NCBI RefSeq assembly: GCF_004297105.1
Contig: NZ_SCVE01000012.1
Span: forward strand, 310,001-374,000
Direction: 5' to 3'
Origin: Herbiconiux sp.
Lineage (GTDB): Bacteria > Actinomycetota > Actinomycetes > Actinomycetales > Microbacteriaceae
DNA length: 64,000 nt
Under the pieces are notes generated by a model, which made no database searches, was not told the origin of the DNA, and saw nothing but the letters and a program-made list of their open reading frames with translations. This document shows positions 17,217-25,349 of the stretch, piece after piece; position 1 is the first letter of the stretch, and each line of letters begins with the position of its first letter. The translations under genes were made by a program, and so were the position numbers.

Positions 17217-17840
17217 TCAGGCGCGCGCGTCGAGCCAGGAGACGACCTGGGCGGCCGTCACCAGTGAATCGCGCTGGAGGTAGTGCATCGCCTCCAGCGC
17301 CGCGTCGTGCGCTCGCTCGCTCGAGCCTCCGACGCAATCGGTGAGCACCCGGAAGCGGTAGTCGTGCTGGTGCGCGTCGACCGCCGTGTAGTGCACGCAG
17401 ATGTCGGTGAGGCCGCCGACCAGGAAGAGGGTCTCGGCCTTGTAGGCCTTCAGCACGATCTCGAGCTCCGTGCCGAAGAAGGCGGAGTAGCGGCGCTTGC
17501 GCACCACGAACTCGTTCGGCTGAGGCTCGAGCCACGGAGCCAGTTCGGTCTCGGCCCACCCCTCGATGCAGTGCGGCCCCTCGGCGCCGTCGAGCTCCCG
17601 GCCGATGTCGACCAGGTCGGGCTTGTGCACCTCCTGGATGAACACCACCGGCACGCCCACCTCGCGGCAGCGAGCGATCAAGGCCTTCACTCGGGGCGCG
17701 CGACCCTCGCGCCCCTCCATGTGCGGGATCTCGGTGCGCGACTCGGCGAGCGGAACGGTGCCCCCCTGGATGTCGATGACGACGAGCACGGCGTTTCCGA
17801 CGACGTCGAGTTCGGCTGCGGGGGTGATGGTGTCGGTCAT
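17217..17840 (-). CDS. Isochorismatase-family cysteine hydrolase
   Basis: 207-residue alpha/beta hydrolase of the isochorismatase/nicotinamidase/N-carbamoyl-amidohydrolase family. The Asp-Lys-Cys triad is visible: VVIDIQGG, VVRKRRYSAF and GGLTDICVHYTAVDA. ATG 17840 is taken as start; an in-frame GTG at 17867 would overlap the previous gene more closely and remains possible. Last gene of the Rieske operon. It likely hydrolyses an amide, carbamate or related group; substrate not predictable. Confidence 0.9.
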   Translation of the reverse strand: MTDTITPAAELDVVGNAVLVVIDIQGGTVPLAESRTEIPHMEGREGRAPRVKALIARCREVGVPVVFIQEVHKPDLVDIGRELDGAEGPHCIEGWAETELAPWLEPQPNEFVVRKRRYSAFFGTELEIVLKAYKAETLFLVGGLTDICVHYTAVDAHQHDYRFRVLTDCVGGSSERAHDAALEAMHYLQRDSLVTAAQVVSWLDARA

Positions 17841-17868
17841 GGCCGGTCTTTCTCTCGGTGGCTGCACA

Positions 17869-18906
17869 TCAGTGCGTCTGGGGCAGGGTGGGGCGGTCGA
17901 GCAGTCGCCGGGGATTGTCGACCAGGATCGACCGCACGAGGGTCTCGTCGCCTCCGGCCAGAGCGGTGATGCCCGGGGCGACGCGGCGGAAGAGGTGCTC
18001 GTAGCCGTAGCCGCCGTTCTGCCGGAGGTTCGCCTGGGTCCACACGTCGCCCGCGATGATGAGCTGGTGAGCGAAGCCCTCTTCGATCAGCCACTCCACC
18101 ATGGCGAAGCGCTCGAAGTCGGTGGGGTTCCTGAACCCCGGGCGCCCGTAGTAGAAGTCGCTCCCGAAGGTGTCATAACCGAGCACCGCTCCGGCCTGTG
18201 CGACCTCGCGGTGATAGGCCTTGTCGAATCGCTCGTCGAGGTGGCCGATGATGACGCGGTCGGCGGGCATCCCCTCCTCCAGGAGCACGGAGAGCACGTC
18301 GAGCCCACCCGTTCCCCGGAACGAGAGGTGCATGTACACCGTGGTGCCGGTGAGGGCACCTGCCCGCCCGGCGGCACGCACCACACGCCACTCGTTCTCC
18401 GTGATCGGCCAGCTGGTGCCGATCTCGCCGAGCAGGGCGGGGAGGATGCCGGAACCGTCGATCCCGTGGGTGAGCTCATCGACCAGCATCTCGGTGAGCT
18501 GATCGACATCGGCGTTCTTCACGGCAGCCGTGTGCGTCTCCTCGACGTAGTAGCCCGAGCCCACGCAGATGGTGATGCCGCTGCGGCGGGAGATCTCCGG
18601 CAGTTCGGCGACCCTCCGGCCCATGCCGCCGAGGGTGAGTTCCAGGATCGCGGAGCCTCCGGCCGCACGCACGGCCCGCAGCTCGTCGACCGCCACATCG
18701 GGGTCGTGGAGCACGAGGTTCTCGGGCAGCCCGAGAGCGTCCCAGCGCAGGGCGCCCTGCAGGTAGGGGCCGATCGCGACCCCTTCGGGGAACGGGAGGG
18801 CCGGCGGCTTGGCCCAGATGCCGAGGTCGCTGAGGATGTGCTCGTGCATGGAGGTGGGTCCGAGCATGGAGGCCTCGATGGGACCGAGGACGGTGTTGAT
18901 GGGCAT
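17869..18906 (-). CDS. Phosphotriesterase-family metal hydrolase (PTER/lactonase-like)
   Basis: Amidohydrolase-superfamily TIM barrel, 345 residues. The binuclear metal site is complete: His21 and His23 (MHEH), bridging Glu161 (LLGEIGTS), His193, His222 (GHLDER) and Asp287 (AGDVW). Natural members mostly open lactones or hydrolyse N-acyl amino acids rather than phosphotriesters. It starts one base before the end of the GMC oxidoreductase gene's stop region and precedes the isochorismatase-like gene. It is the active paralog against which the degenerate gene at 9780 can be compared. Confidence 0.93.
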   Translation of the reverse strand: MPINTVLGPIEASMLGPTSMHEHILSDLGIWAKPPALPFPEGVAIGPYLQGALRWDALGLPENLVLHDPDVAVDELRAVRAAGGSAILELTLGGMGRRVAELPEISRRSGITICVGSGYYVEETHTAAVKNADVDQLTEMLVDELTHGIDGSGILPALLGEIGTSWPITENEWRVVRAAGRAGALTGTTVYMHLSFRGTGGLDVLSVLLEEGMPADRVIIGHLDERFDKAYHREVAQAGAVLGYDTFGSDFYYGRPGFRNPTDFERFAMVEWLIEEGFAHQLIIAGDVWTQANLRQNGGYGYEHLFRRVAPGITALAGGDETLVRSILVDNPRRLLDRPTLPQTH

Positions 18907-18907
18907 G

Positions 18908-20431
18908 TCAGTACTCTCTCTCCATCGACTCGATCAGCAGGTGGGCAACGCGCTCCCCGATCACCGTTGCCGGCATCGCCGTGGTGGCGCGCGGCACGGC
19001 GGGCATCAGCGAGCAGTCGGCCACGAAACATCCGCTCACCCCGTGAACCTCGCCTCGGGCATCCACCACGGCGAGGGGGTCGGATGCCGGCCCCATCGCG
19101 GCCGTGCCGACCGGGTGCCAGTAGCTGTCGACGTGAGAGCTCAGATACGCGGCGATCTCGGCATCGCTCTCGAGGGTCGCGATCGCGCCGATCTCGCGCC
19201 CCACGATCGGCGCGAGCGTGGGCACCGAGGCGAGGTCGCGCAGGAGTGCGATTCCGTCGGCGAGCACGGCGAGGTCGTGACCTTCCGGGTCGCTGTAGAA
19301 GCGGTGGTCGACGACCGGCAGAACCTCGGGATCGACCGAGGCCAGCGTGACCGAGCCTCGGGAGAGCGGTTGCAGGCAACCGGCCCCCGCGTTCCACAGG
19401 CGGCCCTCGTGGCCCTGGGTGGGACTGAAGGGCAGAAGGTGGATGTCGAACAGCGCGGGATCGAATCGCGAGGCGGCCTTCGCCATCACCTGTTCGTCGG
19501 GCGCCCACCCGGCCGCACGGGCCGCCGTCATGGCGGCCGTCATCGCCTCCGATCCCTCCCACGAGAGCAGCACGAAGGGCTGGTCGTGCAGATTCCCGCC
19601 CACACCGGGCAGTGCCGCCACCACCGGGATGCCGAAGCGGGCCAGCTGCTCCGGCGCGCCGATGCCCGATCGCAGCAGCACGGCCGGCGTGCAGAAGGTG
19701 CCGCCGGCGAGCACGACGCGCGGTGCGCGGGCCTCCCGCTCCTCATCCTCGCAGCGGTACACCACGCCGACGGCCCGGCCGCCCTCGACGATCACCCGGT
19801 CGACCAGGGCGTCGCCGAGGATCCGCAGGTTCGGCAGGGCACGCGCCGGGTCGAGGTAGGCGAATGCCGAGTTGAACCGCACGCCATCGACGATGTTCAC
19901 CGACTCGGGCGCGATGCCCACCGTCTCGTCGAGGTCGTTGAGGTCGGCCAGCTGCGGCAGACCGACCGCTGGCCCCGCCGAATACCAGCCCTCCTGCCAC
20001 GGGGTGAGCTCGGTGGGCTCGTAGGTGTGCACACGCAACCGCTCGCTCGCCTGCTCGAAGTGGGGCAGCAGCTCGTCGGTCGACCACCCCGGGTTCCCCG
20101 CGGCCGCCCAGCCGTCGTAGTCGGCCCGGTGACCCCAGGTCTGCACCGCTCCGTTGTGCACGGAGCAGCCGCCGATCACCCGCGACCGCTCGAAGCGCAT
20201 CCGGCTGCCGGCGATGGTGTCACCGGAGTCGAAACCCCAGTCGTACGAGACGCCGAGGCGCGTGGCATCCAGGAGATCCTCCGGCCACCTCGGGTCGCCG
20301 AACGGCCCCAGGTCGGGGCCGGCCTCGAGCACGAGCACTTCATGCCCCCGCTCGGCCAGTCGGGCCGCCACCACCGCGCCCGCGGTCCCGCCGCCCACGA
20401 CGATGACATCGGCCTCGAGAACCCGGTTCAT
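18908..20431 (-). CDS. GMC family FAD-dependent oxidoreductase
   Basis: Choline-dehydrogenase-like alcohol oxidase/dehydrogenase, about 507 residues. FAD motif GGGTAGAVVAARLAE near the N terminus, RVIGGCSVHNG in the FAD-attachment region and SYWHPVGTAAMG with the catalytic His are present. The second active-site residue, His or Asn in other GMC enzymes (NPN in choline oxidase), seems replaced in the stretch RATTAMPATVIGER. ATG 20431 is preferred because AAAGGG lies seven bases before it but abuts the in-frame ATG 20437. Third gene of the Rieske operon. Confidence 0.92.
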   Translation of the reverse strand: MNRVLEADVIVVGGGTAGAVVAARLAERGHEVLVLEAGPDLGPFGDPRWPEDLLDATRLGVSYDWGFDSGDTIAGSRMRFERSRVIGGCSVHNGAVQTWGHRADYDGWAAAGNPGWSTDELLPHFEQASERLRVHTYEPTELTPWQEGWYSAGPAVGLPQLADLNDLDETVGIAPESVNIVDGVRFNSAFAYLDPARALPNLRILGDALVDRVIVEGGRAVGVVYRCEDEEREARAPRVVLAGGTFCTPAVLLRSGIGAPEQLARFGIPVVAALPGVGGNLHDQPFVLLSWEGSEAMTAAMTAARAAGWAPDEQVMAKAASRFDPALFDIHLLPFSPTQGHEGRLWNAGAGCLQPLSRGSVTLASVDPEVLPVVDHRFYSDPEGHDLAVLADGIALLRDLASVPTLAPIVGREIGAIATLESDAEIAAYLSSHVDSYWHPVGTAAMGPASDPLAVVDARGEVHGVSGCFVADCSLMPAVPRATTAMPATVIGERVAHLLIESMEREY

Positions 20432-20479
20432 CGACATCCCTTTCGCTGAGCCGGTGCCGGCCTCGTGCTGATCATCTCG

Positions 20480-22003
20480 TCAGAGCATCCCGAAGTATTC
20501 GCGCTGCTCCCAGTCGGAGACGTGCGCGAGATAGCGGGCGAACTCCGACCGCTTGAGGTGCAGGTACCAGTCGATCACCGATGATCCGAGCGCGTCACGG
20601 AACACCTCGTCGGCATCGAGGGCGTCGAGGGCCGCCCCGAGGGTGGCGGGAAGGCGCTCCGCCGCGTCGTTGTAGGGGTTCTCGGTGGGGTCGCCCGGGT
20701 CGAGCTGGGCATCCATGCCGTGGAGCCCGCTGACGATCTGCGACGCGATGTAGAGATACGGATTCGCACCGGGCTCGCCCGAGCGGTTCTCGAGACGCGA
20801 GGCCGGATCGCCCGCGCCCGCCACCGCGCGCACCATCGCACCCTTGTTGTCGACCCCCCAGAGCACTCGGTCGGGGGCGAGCGAGAACGGCTGATAGCGC
20901 TTGTAGCCGTTCACCGTGGGAGTCGCGAAGGCCGCGGCCGCCGCCGCATGGGCGAGCAGCCCCCCGAGGTACCACAACCCGGTGAGCGAGAGCGCTCCCG
21001 AACCGTCGGAGGGCACGAAGACGTTGGCGCCGGTGGCCAGACTGCGCAACGACTGGTGCAGATGCCATCCGGTCGACGCGGTCTCGGCACCGACCGGTCG
21101 TGACATGAACGTGGCACGGTAGCCCGAGCGCGCGCAGATCTGCCGGATGGCCGTGCGTGCGAAGACCACGGCGTCGGCCACGGCGGCCGCGTCACCGGCC
21201 TCCATCGTGATCTCGAGCTGGCTCGGGCCGAACTCCAGCTCGATCGAGCGCAGCGGCAGGTCGAGCAGGGTGAGACCGGAGTAGAGCTGCTGCACGAGGT
21301 CGTCGAGCGAATCGAGCGTCTCGTCGTGCAGCAGCTGCGAGCCCGCGGTGGTCGGCGTCGTCGCACGAGGGGCGCCCGGCGCTCCGGGACGACCCACGTG
21401 CGTGGCGTCGACACCGGTGTCGGGCATCCGGAAGACATGGAACTCGAGTTCTGCGCCCACGGTGAGGCCGAGGTCTCGCTCGGCGAGCCGATCGAGCTGA
21501 CCGCGCAGCAGCGAACGGGTGCAGAAGGGCACCGCCGCGCCGGTGGGGAAGCGAAGGTCGCAGAGGATCATGGCCGTGCGCTCCGCCCACGGGATGACCT
21601 TGAAGGTCGTGGGATCGGGCACCATCACGATGTCGCCCGCTCCCGCGAAGCCGCCCACATCGCTCACCGGAGCGCTCTCGAAGACGGCGAAGGCCGACTT
21701 GCCCGACGAGTCCTTCAACAGCAGCGACGACGGCGCGGTCACACCCGAGCGGAGAGCCGCCGCGACCGCCAGGCGGGTCACGGTCTTTCCGCGCACGATG
21801 CCGTGCTGGTCGACGAAGCAGAAGCGCACCATCTCGATGCCCACCTCGTCCATCACCCGCCGCATCTGGGCGGCGCTGGCGTACTGCGCCTCGGTCCAGA
21901 GGTCGTGGCGGTCGATGAAGCCGCCCCGGTCGGCCGCGAGCATCGGGCGGGCGCTGGAGCCTCCGCCGCCGTCGGCGACGTCGCGCTCGTCGACGTTACG
22001 CAT
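20480..22003 (-). CDS. Glutamine-synthetase-family ligase (gamma-glutamyl-amine ligase-like)
   Basis: ATP-dependent ligase of 507 residues with the GS catalytic fold: AELEFHVF, ELEFGPSQLEITME, GWHLHQSL and the C-terminal RLENRSGEPGANPY region. The divergent active-site sequence and its place between a Rieske oxygenase and a GMC oxidoreductase argue against housekeeping GlnA and for a PuuA/IpuC/aniline-type enzyme that joins glutamate to an amine. ATG 22003 (GAGG upstream) overlaps the oxygenase gene by eight bases, so the two are translationally coupled. Fold certain, role inferred. Confidence 0.9.
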   Translation of the reverse strand: MRNVDERDVADGGGGSSARPMLAADRGGFIDRHDLWTEAQYASAAQMRRVMDEVGIEMVRFCFVDQHGIVRGKTVTRLAVAAALRSGVTAPSSLLLKDSSGKSAFAVFESAPVSDVGGFAGAGDIVMVPDPTTFKVIPWAERTAMILCDLRFPTGAAVPFCTRSLLRGQLDRLAERDLGLTVGAELEFHVFRMPDTGVDATHVGRPGAPGAPRATTPTTAGSQLLHDETLDSLDDLVQQLYSGLTLLDLPLRSIELEFGPSQLEITMEAGDAAAVADAVVFARTAIRQICARSGYRATFMSRPVGAETASTGWHLHQSLRSLATGANVFVPSDGSGALSLTGLWYLGGLLAHAAAAAAFATPTVNGYKRYQPFSLAPDRVLWGVDNKGAMVRAVAGAGDPASRLENRSGEPGANPYLYIASQIVSGLHGMDAQLDPGDPTENPYNDAAERLPATLGAALDALDADEVFRDALGSSVIDWYLHLKRSEFARYLAHVSDWEQREYFGML

Positions 22004-23333
22004 CGACGACCTCGCTCGACGCACCCGAAGCCCAGGGCGAGGTGCTGCGGCGCTCCAGCTCGCGCTCGCGCCAGCGCTCCTGCCACCCCTCGGAGGGCGA
22101 GATGGTGTCGACCGCGAGCGGGCCGGTCAAGCGGCTCGCCTCCGCCCGGTCGATCGGCTGCGAGGGCAGGCGCCCCCCGGCCTCGAAGGCGTCGATCGAC
22201 TTGAGCAGGAGGCGGCGGTTCGCCGTGACGGCACGATCCGAGACGCCGAGACGTTCGACCGTTCGGTCCTGGATCGGGCCCATGCTCTCGACCGCCCACT
22301 GGTCGTGCACGTTGATGTCGAGTCCCATGCCGGTGTAGGTGAGCTCCTTCTGCTCGCTCGCATCGAAGCCCCAGTTGTTGTCGCGGTTGCGCACGGGCCG
22401 GTAGTCCGGAAGCGTGACCTCGCTGAGCCGCTGGGCGAGCAGGGTCTCCTTGTCGGTCTTCTCCTGGAAGTCGTAGAGGATCATGAACCAGTAGTGGTGC
22501 TCGTCGTCGACGGGCACATGCCACTGCACGAAGACCTTGCTGTTGCCGAACGGCACCACGAAGGCGTTGGGGAACATCAGGTTGGTCACCCGCACATGCT
22601 TGATGTCCTCGGTGAGCTGGCGGATGGCGAACACCCGCAGGCCGTGCTCATCGCTCTCCACCTCGATGTCGGGGCGGTAGTTCTCGCCCACGAGGATGGA
22701 GAGCTTCTTGCCGGTGCCCTCGACCTCCTCACTGAACTGCTGGCCGTAGACCTCGCGGGGATCCTCCTGGATGAACCGGTGCAGGAACGAGACATGGCTG
22801 GGGTCGATTCCGCCCTCGAGTCCCTGAAGCCAGTTGCAGTCCCACCGGCCCTTGAACGCGAAGGTGTAGGCCTCGGGCGCCACGAAGCAGTCGTAGTCGG
22901 GGAAGGGAGGCGGATCGCCCGCACCCAGGTACGCGAAGACGATTCCGTTGCGCTCCTCGCAGACGTAGTTGGAGATGCGGATCTTGCCGAGGAACTTGCT
23001 GTGCTCCGGTTCGGCCGGCTGGTCGATGCATCGGCCATCGGCCCCGTAGAGCCAGCCGTGGTAGAGACAGCGCAGGCCGCCGTCCTCCAGCCGCCCGTAC
23101 GACAGGTCGACGCCGCGGTGCGCGCAGAAACGGCTGATCAGCGCCCAGCCGCCGGTCTCTTCGCGCTTGAACAGCACGAGGTCTTCGCTCATGATGCGCA
23201 CCTGCTTGACCGGTCGTTCCTCCGGCATCTCCGAGACGAGCGCGACGGGCTGCCAGTAGGAGCGGAGCAGCCTGCCGAGCGGGGTATCGGGGCCGCTCTG
23301 GGTGAGCTTGTCGTTGTCTTCGCGCTTGAGCAT
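21996..23333 (-). CDS. Rieske non-heme iron oxygenase, alpha subunit
   Basis: Terminal oxygenase component that hydroxylates or dealkylates an organic substrate. Rieske [2Fe-2S] ligands are Cys70, His72, Cys89 and His92 (CAH...CLYH), and the mononuclear iron site is Asp177, His180, His185 (DPSHVSFLH). 445 residues, like single-component-alpha enzymes of the phthalate-4,5-dioxygenase type. ATG 23333 is taken with AGG upstream. No reductase or ferredoxin gene is visible in the window, so electrons must come from elsewhere. First gene of its operon, 18 bases from operator pair E. Confidence 0.94.
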   Translation of the reverse strand: MLKREDNDKLTQSGPDTPLGRLLRSYWQPVALVSEMPEERPVKQVRIMSEDLVLFKREETGGWALISRFCAHRGVDLSYGRLEDGGLRCLYHGWLYGADGRCIDQPAEPEHSKFLGKIRISNYVCEERNGIVFAYLGAGDPPPFPDYDCFVAPEAYTFAFKGRWDCNWLQGLEGGIDPSHVSFLHRFIQEDPREVYGQQFSEEVEGTGKKLSILVGENYRPDIEVESDEHGLRVFAIRQLTEDIKHVRVTNLMFPNAFVVPFGNSKVFVQWHVPVDDEHHYWFMILYDFQEKTDKETLLAQRLSEVTLPDYRPVRNRDNNWGFDASEQKELTYTGMGLDINVHDQWAVESMGPIQDRTVERLGVSDRAVTANRRLLLKSIDAFEAGGRLPSQPIDRAEASRLTGPLAVDTISPSEGWQERWRERELERRSTSPWASGASSEVVDA

Positions 23334-23348
23334 CAGACGACCTGCCTT

Positions 23349-23381
23349 TCGCATCCTATTTCAGAGATATTGGATCCAATC
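23349..23381. promoter_or_regulatory. Operator pair E, upstream of the Rieske operon
   Basis: ATTGGATCCAAT (core 23372-23377, perfect 12-base palindrome) with a weaker partner GCATCCTATT (core 23351-23356) exactly 21 bases nearer the gene. An AT-rich stretch lies between them. Confidence 0.78.
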
Positions 23382-23425
23382 ATGACACCGATTCGCCGTG
23401 TTGTCACATCCGCCGCTCGCGACCG

Positions 23426-24436
23426 TCACTCCCCGAGCAGGGCTCGACGCGGATTCTCGGAGACGATCTGCGTCATCACCTCCGGGTCGATCCCCGCCGC
23501 GACCGCCCGCGGCAGGAACTCCTCGAAGAGGAAGGTGAAGCCCGCCCCGCCCCGGGAGGCCATGTGCGACCGCTGACAGACGTCGTGCGAGAGCAGCACC
23601 TTGCGCCCGTGGCCGGCATCGACGACGGCCTTCAGGTAGTCGATGCGCCGCTCGATCTCGGGGAGCACCAGAGCACCACCCGCCCGGCAGGTCATCATGC
23701 AGTCGTACTGCACATACGCACCCGTCGCCAGAACCGCCAGGGAGTAGTCGAGGCTCTTCACGGTGTCGGCGTGCCCCACCACCACGCGTTCCGGATCGAC
23801 GCCCTCCTCGCGCAGGATCTCCAGCTGCGCGAGCCCCGTCGGGAAGGTCGGCGCGTGCGTGCTCAGCAGCACTCCCGTCTCCCGCTGCGCACGGGCTGCA
23901 GCACGGAAGGAGCGCTCCTCGGCCGGCGTGATCCAGGGCAGGTCGGAGGCGATCTCACCCAGGAGGCCGGCTTTCACACCCGTGCCGGGGATCTCGTCCA
24001 CCAGGTCGCGGATGAGGAAGTCGGCGACCTGATTCGTCGACGTGCGGTCCCACCACTCCGTGTCGAGATAGTGCTGGTAGTAGTGGCCGGTGCCCAGAAC
24101 GACATTGAGACCGGTCGCCTCGGCCATGGCCTTGGTCGCGAGCACATTGGCCGGCGACCGCGAGCCGGTCACCCGGTTCTGCGCGAAGTCGTACGCGCCG
24201 TCGCCCCAGAACACCGGCGCCGCATGGTCGCTCAGTTCGCCGTTCGTGAGGTCGACGATCGTGCGGCCCCCGGCGGCGCGGAACAGGCCGAGCTCCGACT
24301 CCACGTCGCTCCAGACGTTGAGATACCCATCGGCCGGCGTCGTGGGGGTCATGTTGATGAACACGTGCTCGTGAGGCAGCGTGACGCCCAGGTCGCCCCC
24401 GTCGATCGGGCCGTTCACTCCATTGACGGTGCGCAT
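23426..24436 (-). CDS. Phosphotriesterase-family metal hydrolase (third paralog)
   Basis: 336-residue relative of the genes at 9780 and 17869 but more distant. Metal ligands complete: His22 and His24 (LPHEH), Glu161 (LLGEIASD), His194 (STHAP), His222 (VGHAD) and Asp285 (SHDVC). AGGAGG lies five bases before ATG 24436. Monocistronic, with its own operator pair F. Likely a lactonase or amide hydrolase. Confidence 0.93.
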   Translation of the reverse strand: MRTVNGVNGPIDGGDLGVTLPHEHVFINMTPTTPADGYLNVWSDVESELGLFRAAGGRTIVDLTNGELSDHAAPVFWGDGAYDFAQNRVTGSRSPANVLATKAMAEATGLNVVLGTGHYYQHYLDTEWWDRTSTNQVADFLIRDLVDEIPGTGVKAGLLGEIASDLPWITPAEERSFRAAARAQRETGVLLSTHAPTFPTGLAQLEILREEGVDPERVVVGHADTVKSLDYSLAVLATGAYVQYDCMMTCRAGGALVLPEIERRIDYLKAVVDAGHGRKVLLSHDVCQRSHMASRGGAGFTFLFEEFLPRAVAAGIDPEVMTQIVSENPRRALLGE

Positions 24437-24464
24437 GCGACCTCCTGCTCCCGGCCACCCCGCG

Positions 24465-24496
24465 GTGGATCCCTGATCAATGATAATGGATCCAAT
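24465..24496. promoter_or_regulatory. Operator pair F, upstream of the third phosphotriesterase paralog
   Basis: GTGGATCCCT (core 24467-24472) and ATGGATCCAAT (core 24488-24493), exactly 21 bases apart, with TGATCAATGATAA between them. Confidence 0.82.
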
Positions 24497-24506
24497 ATTC
24501 GGATGG

Positions 24507-25349
24507 CTATTCCATGGTGCGCTCGGTCCAGCCCTGCCAGTCCGGATCGTGGCCCGGCCAGACCTCCACCCCGGGCACCAGGTCGAGGTCGTGCAGCCGC
24601 TGCACGGCGGCGAGCGCGGCCGGCGCATCCTGAGCTCGCATCTGGCTCCCGCACGGCACCACATCGACGATGTTGCGCCGCAGATCGGCGGCATCGCAGG
24701 CCAGCACGATCGTGCGCGTGCTCAGCTCGATCGAGAACGACTGGTGACCGGGCGTGTGCCCGGCCGTGTCGAGCGCGTGCAGCCCGGGGGCGAGTGACGT
24801 GTCGCCGTCGATCAGCGCGATCTCGAGCGCCGGCCGCAGGTAGTCCTCCGGGATGGCGGCGAAGGCGCCCCCCATCGCGGGACTGATCTCGGCCCCGAAC
24901 TCGTACTCCGCGCGCTGGAAGACCACCGGCACCCCGGGCGGCACGTGCCGCAGGCCACCCGTGTGGTCGACGTGCACGTGCGAGACCGCGCAGCCACGGA
25001 GCTCGGCCCAGTCGAGCCCGAGACCGGCCACCTGGTCGGCGAGCGGGTCACCGGGCGGCAGCAGCGCCGTGTAGCTGTCGTAGTTGAAGTGACGACCTCG
25101 CTCCGCCGGGTCGCGGACGACGTCGACGTTGAATCCCGTGTCGAGCAGCACCCAGCCGTCGCGGTAGACCACGGCGGCCGCCGTGACGGGTTCGAGGAGG
25201 AACACGGCGTCGTCGCCGCCCTGCACCGAGATCGACTCCCGGATCGGCTCGAAGCCGACGATCATCGGATGAAGCCGGAGTGGCCCATCCGTCACGGCGA
25301 AGCTCTCCCCCGCACGCCAGTCGCGGGCCGAGGAGCCGGGTGCGGCCAT
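24507..25349 (-). CDS. Metallo-beta-lactamase-fold hydrolase (AHL-lactonase-like)
   Basis: 280 residues. HVHVDHTGG and the later DTAGHTPGHQSF are the metal motifs of the MBL superfamily; overall layout resembles N-acyl homoserine lactonases of the AiiA/AttM type. Its ATG directly follows the TGA of the preceding DUF1989 gene (no gap), so it is a member of that operon. Whether it opens a lactone or acts on a nitrogenous intermediate is open. Confidence 0.9.
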   Translation of the reverse strand: MAAPGSSARDWRAGESFAVTDGPLRLHPMIVGFEPIRESISVQGGDDAVFLLEPVTAAAVVYRDGWVLLDTGFNVDVVRDPAERGRHFNYDSYTALLPPGDPLADQVAGLGLDWAELRGCAVSHVHVDHTGGLRHVPPGVPVVFQRAEYEFGAEISPAMGGAFAAIPEDYLRPALEIALIDGDTSLAPGLHALDTAGHTPGHQSFSIELSTRTIVLACDAADLRRNIVDVVPCGSQMRAQDAPAALAAVQRLHDLDLVPGVEVWPGHDPDWQGWTERTME

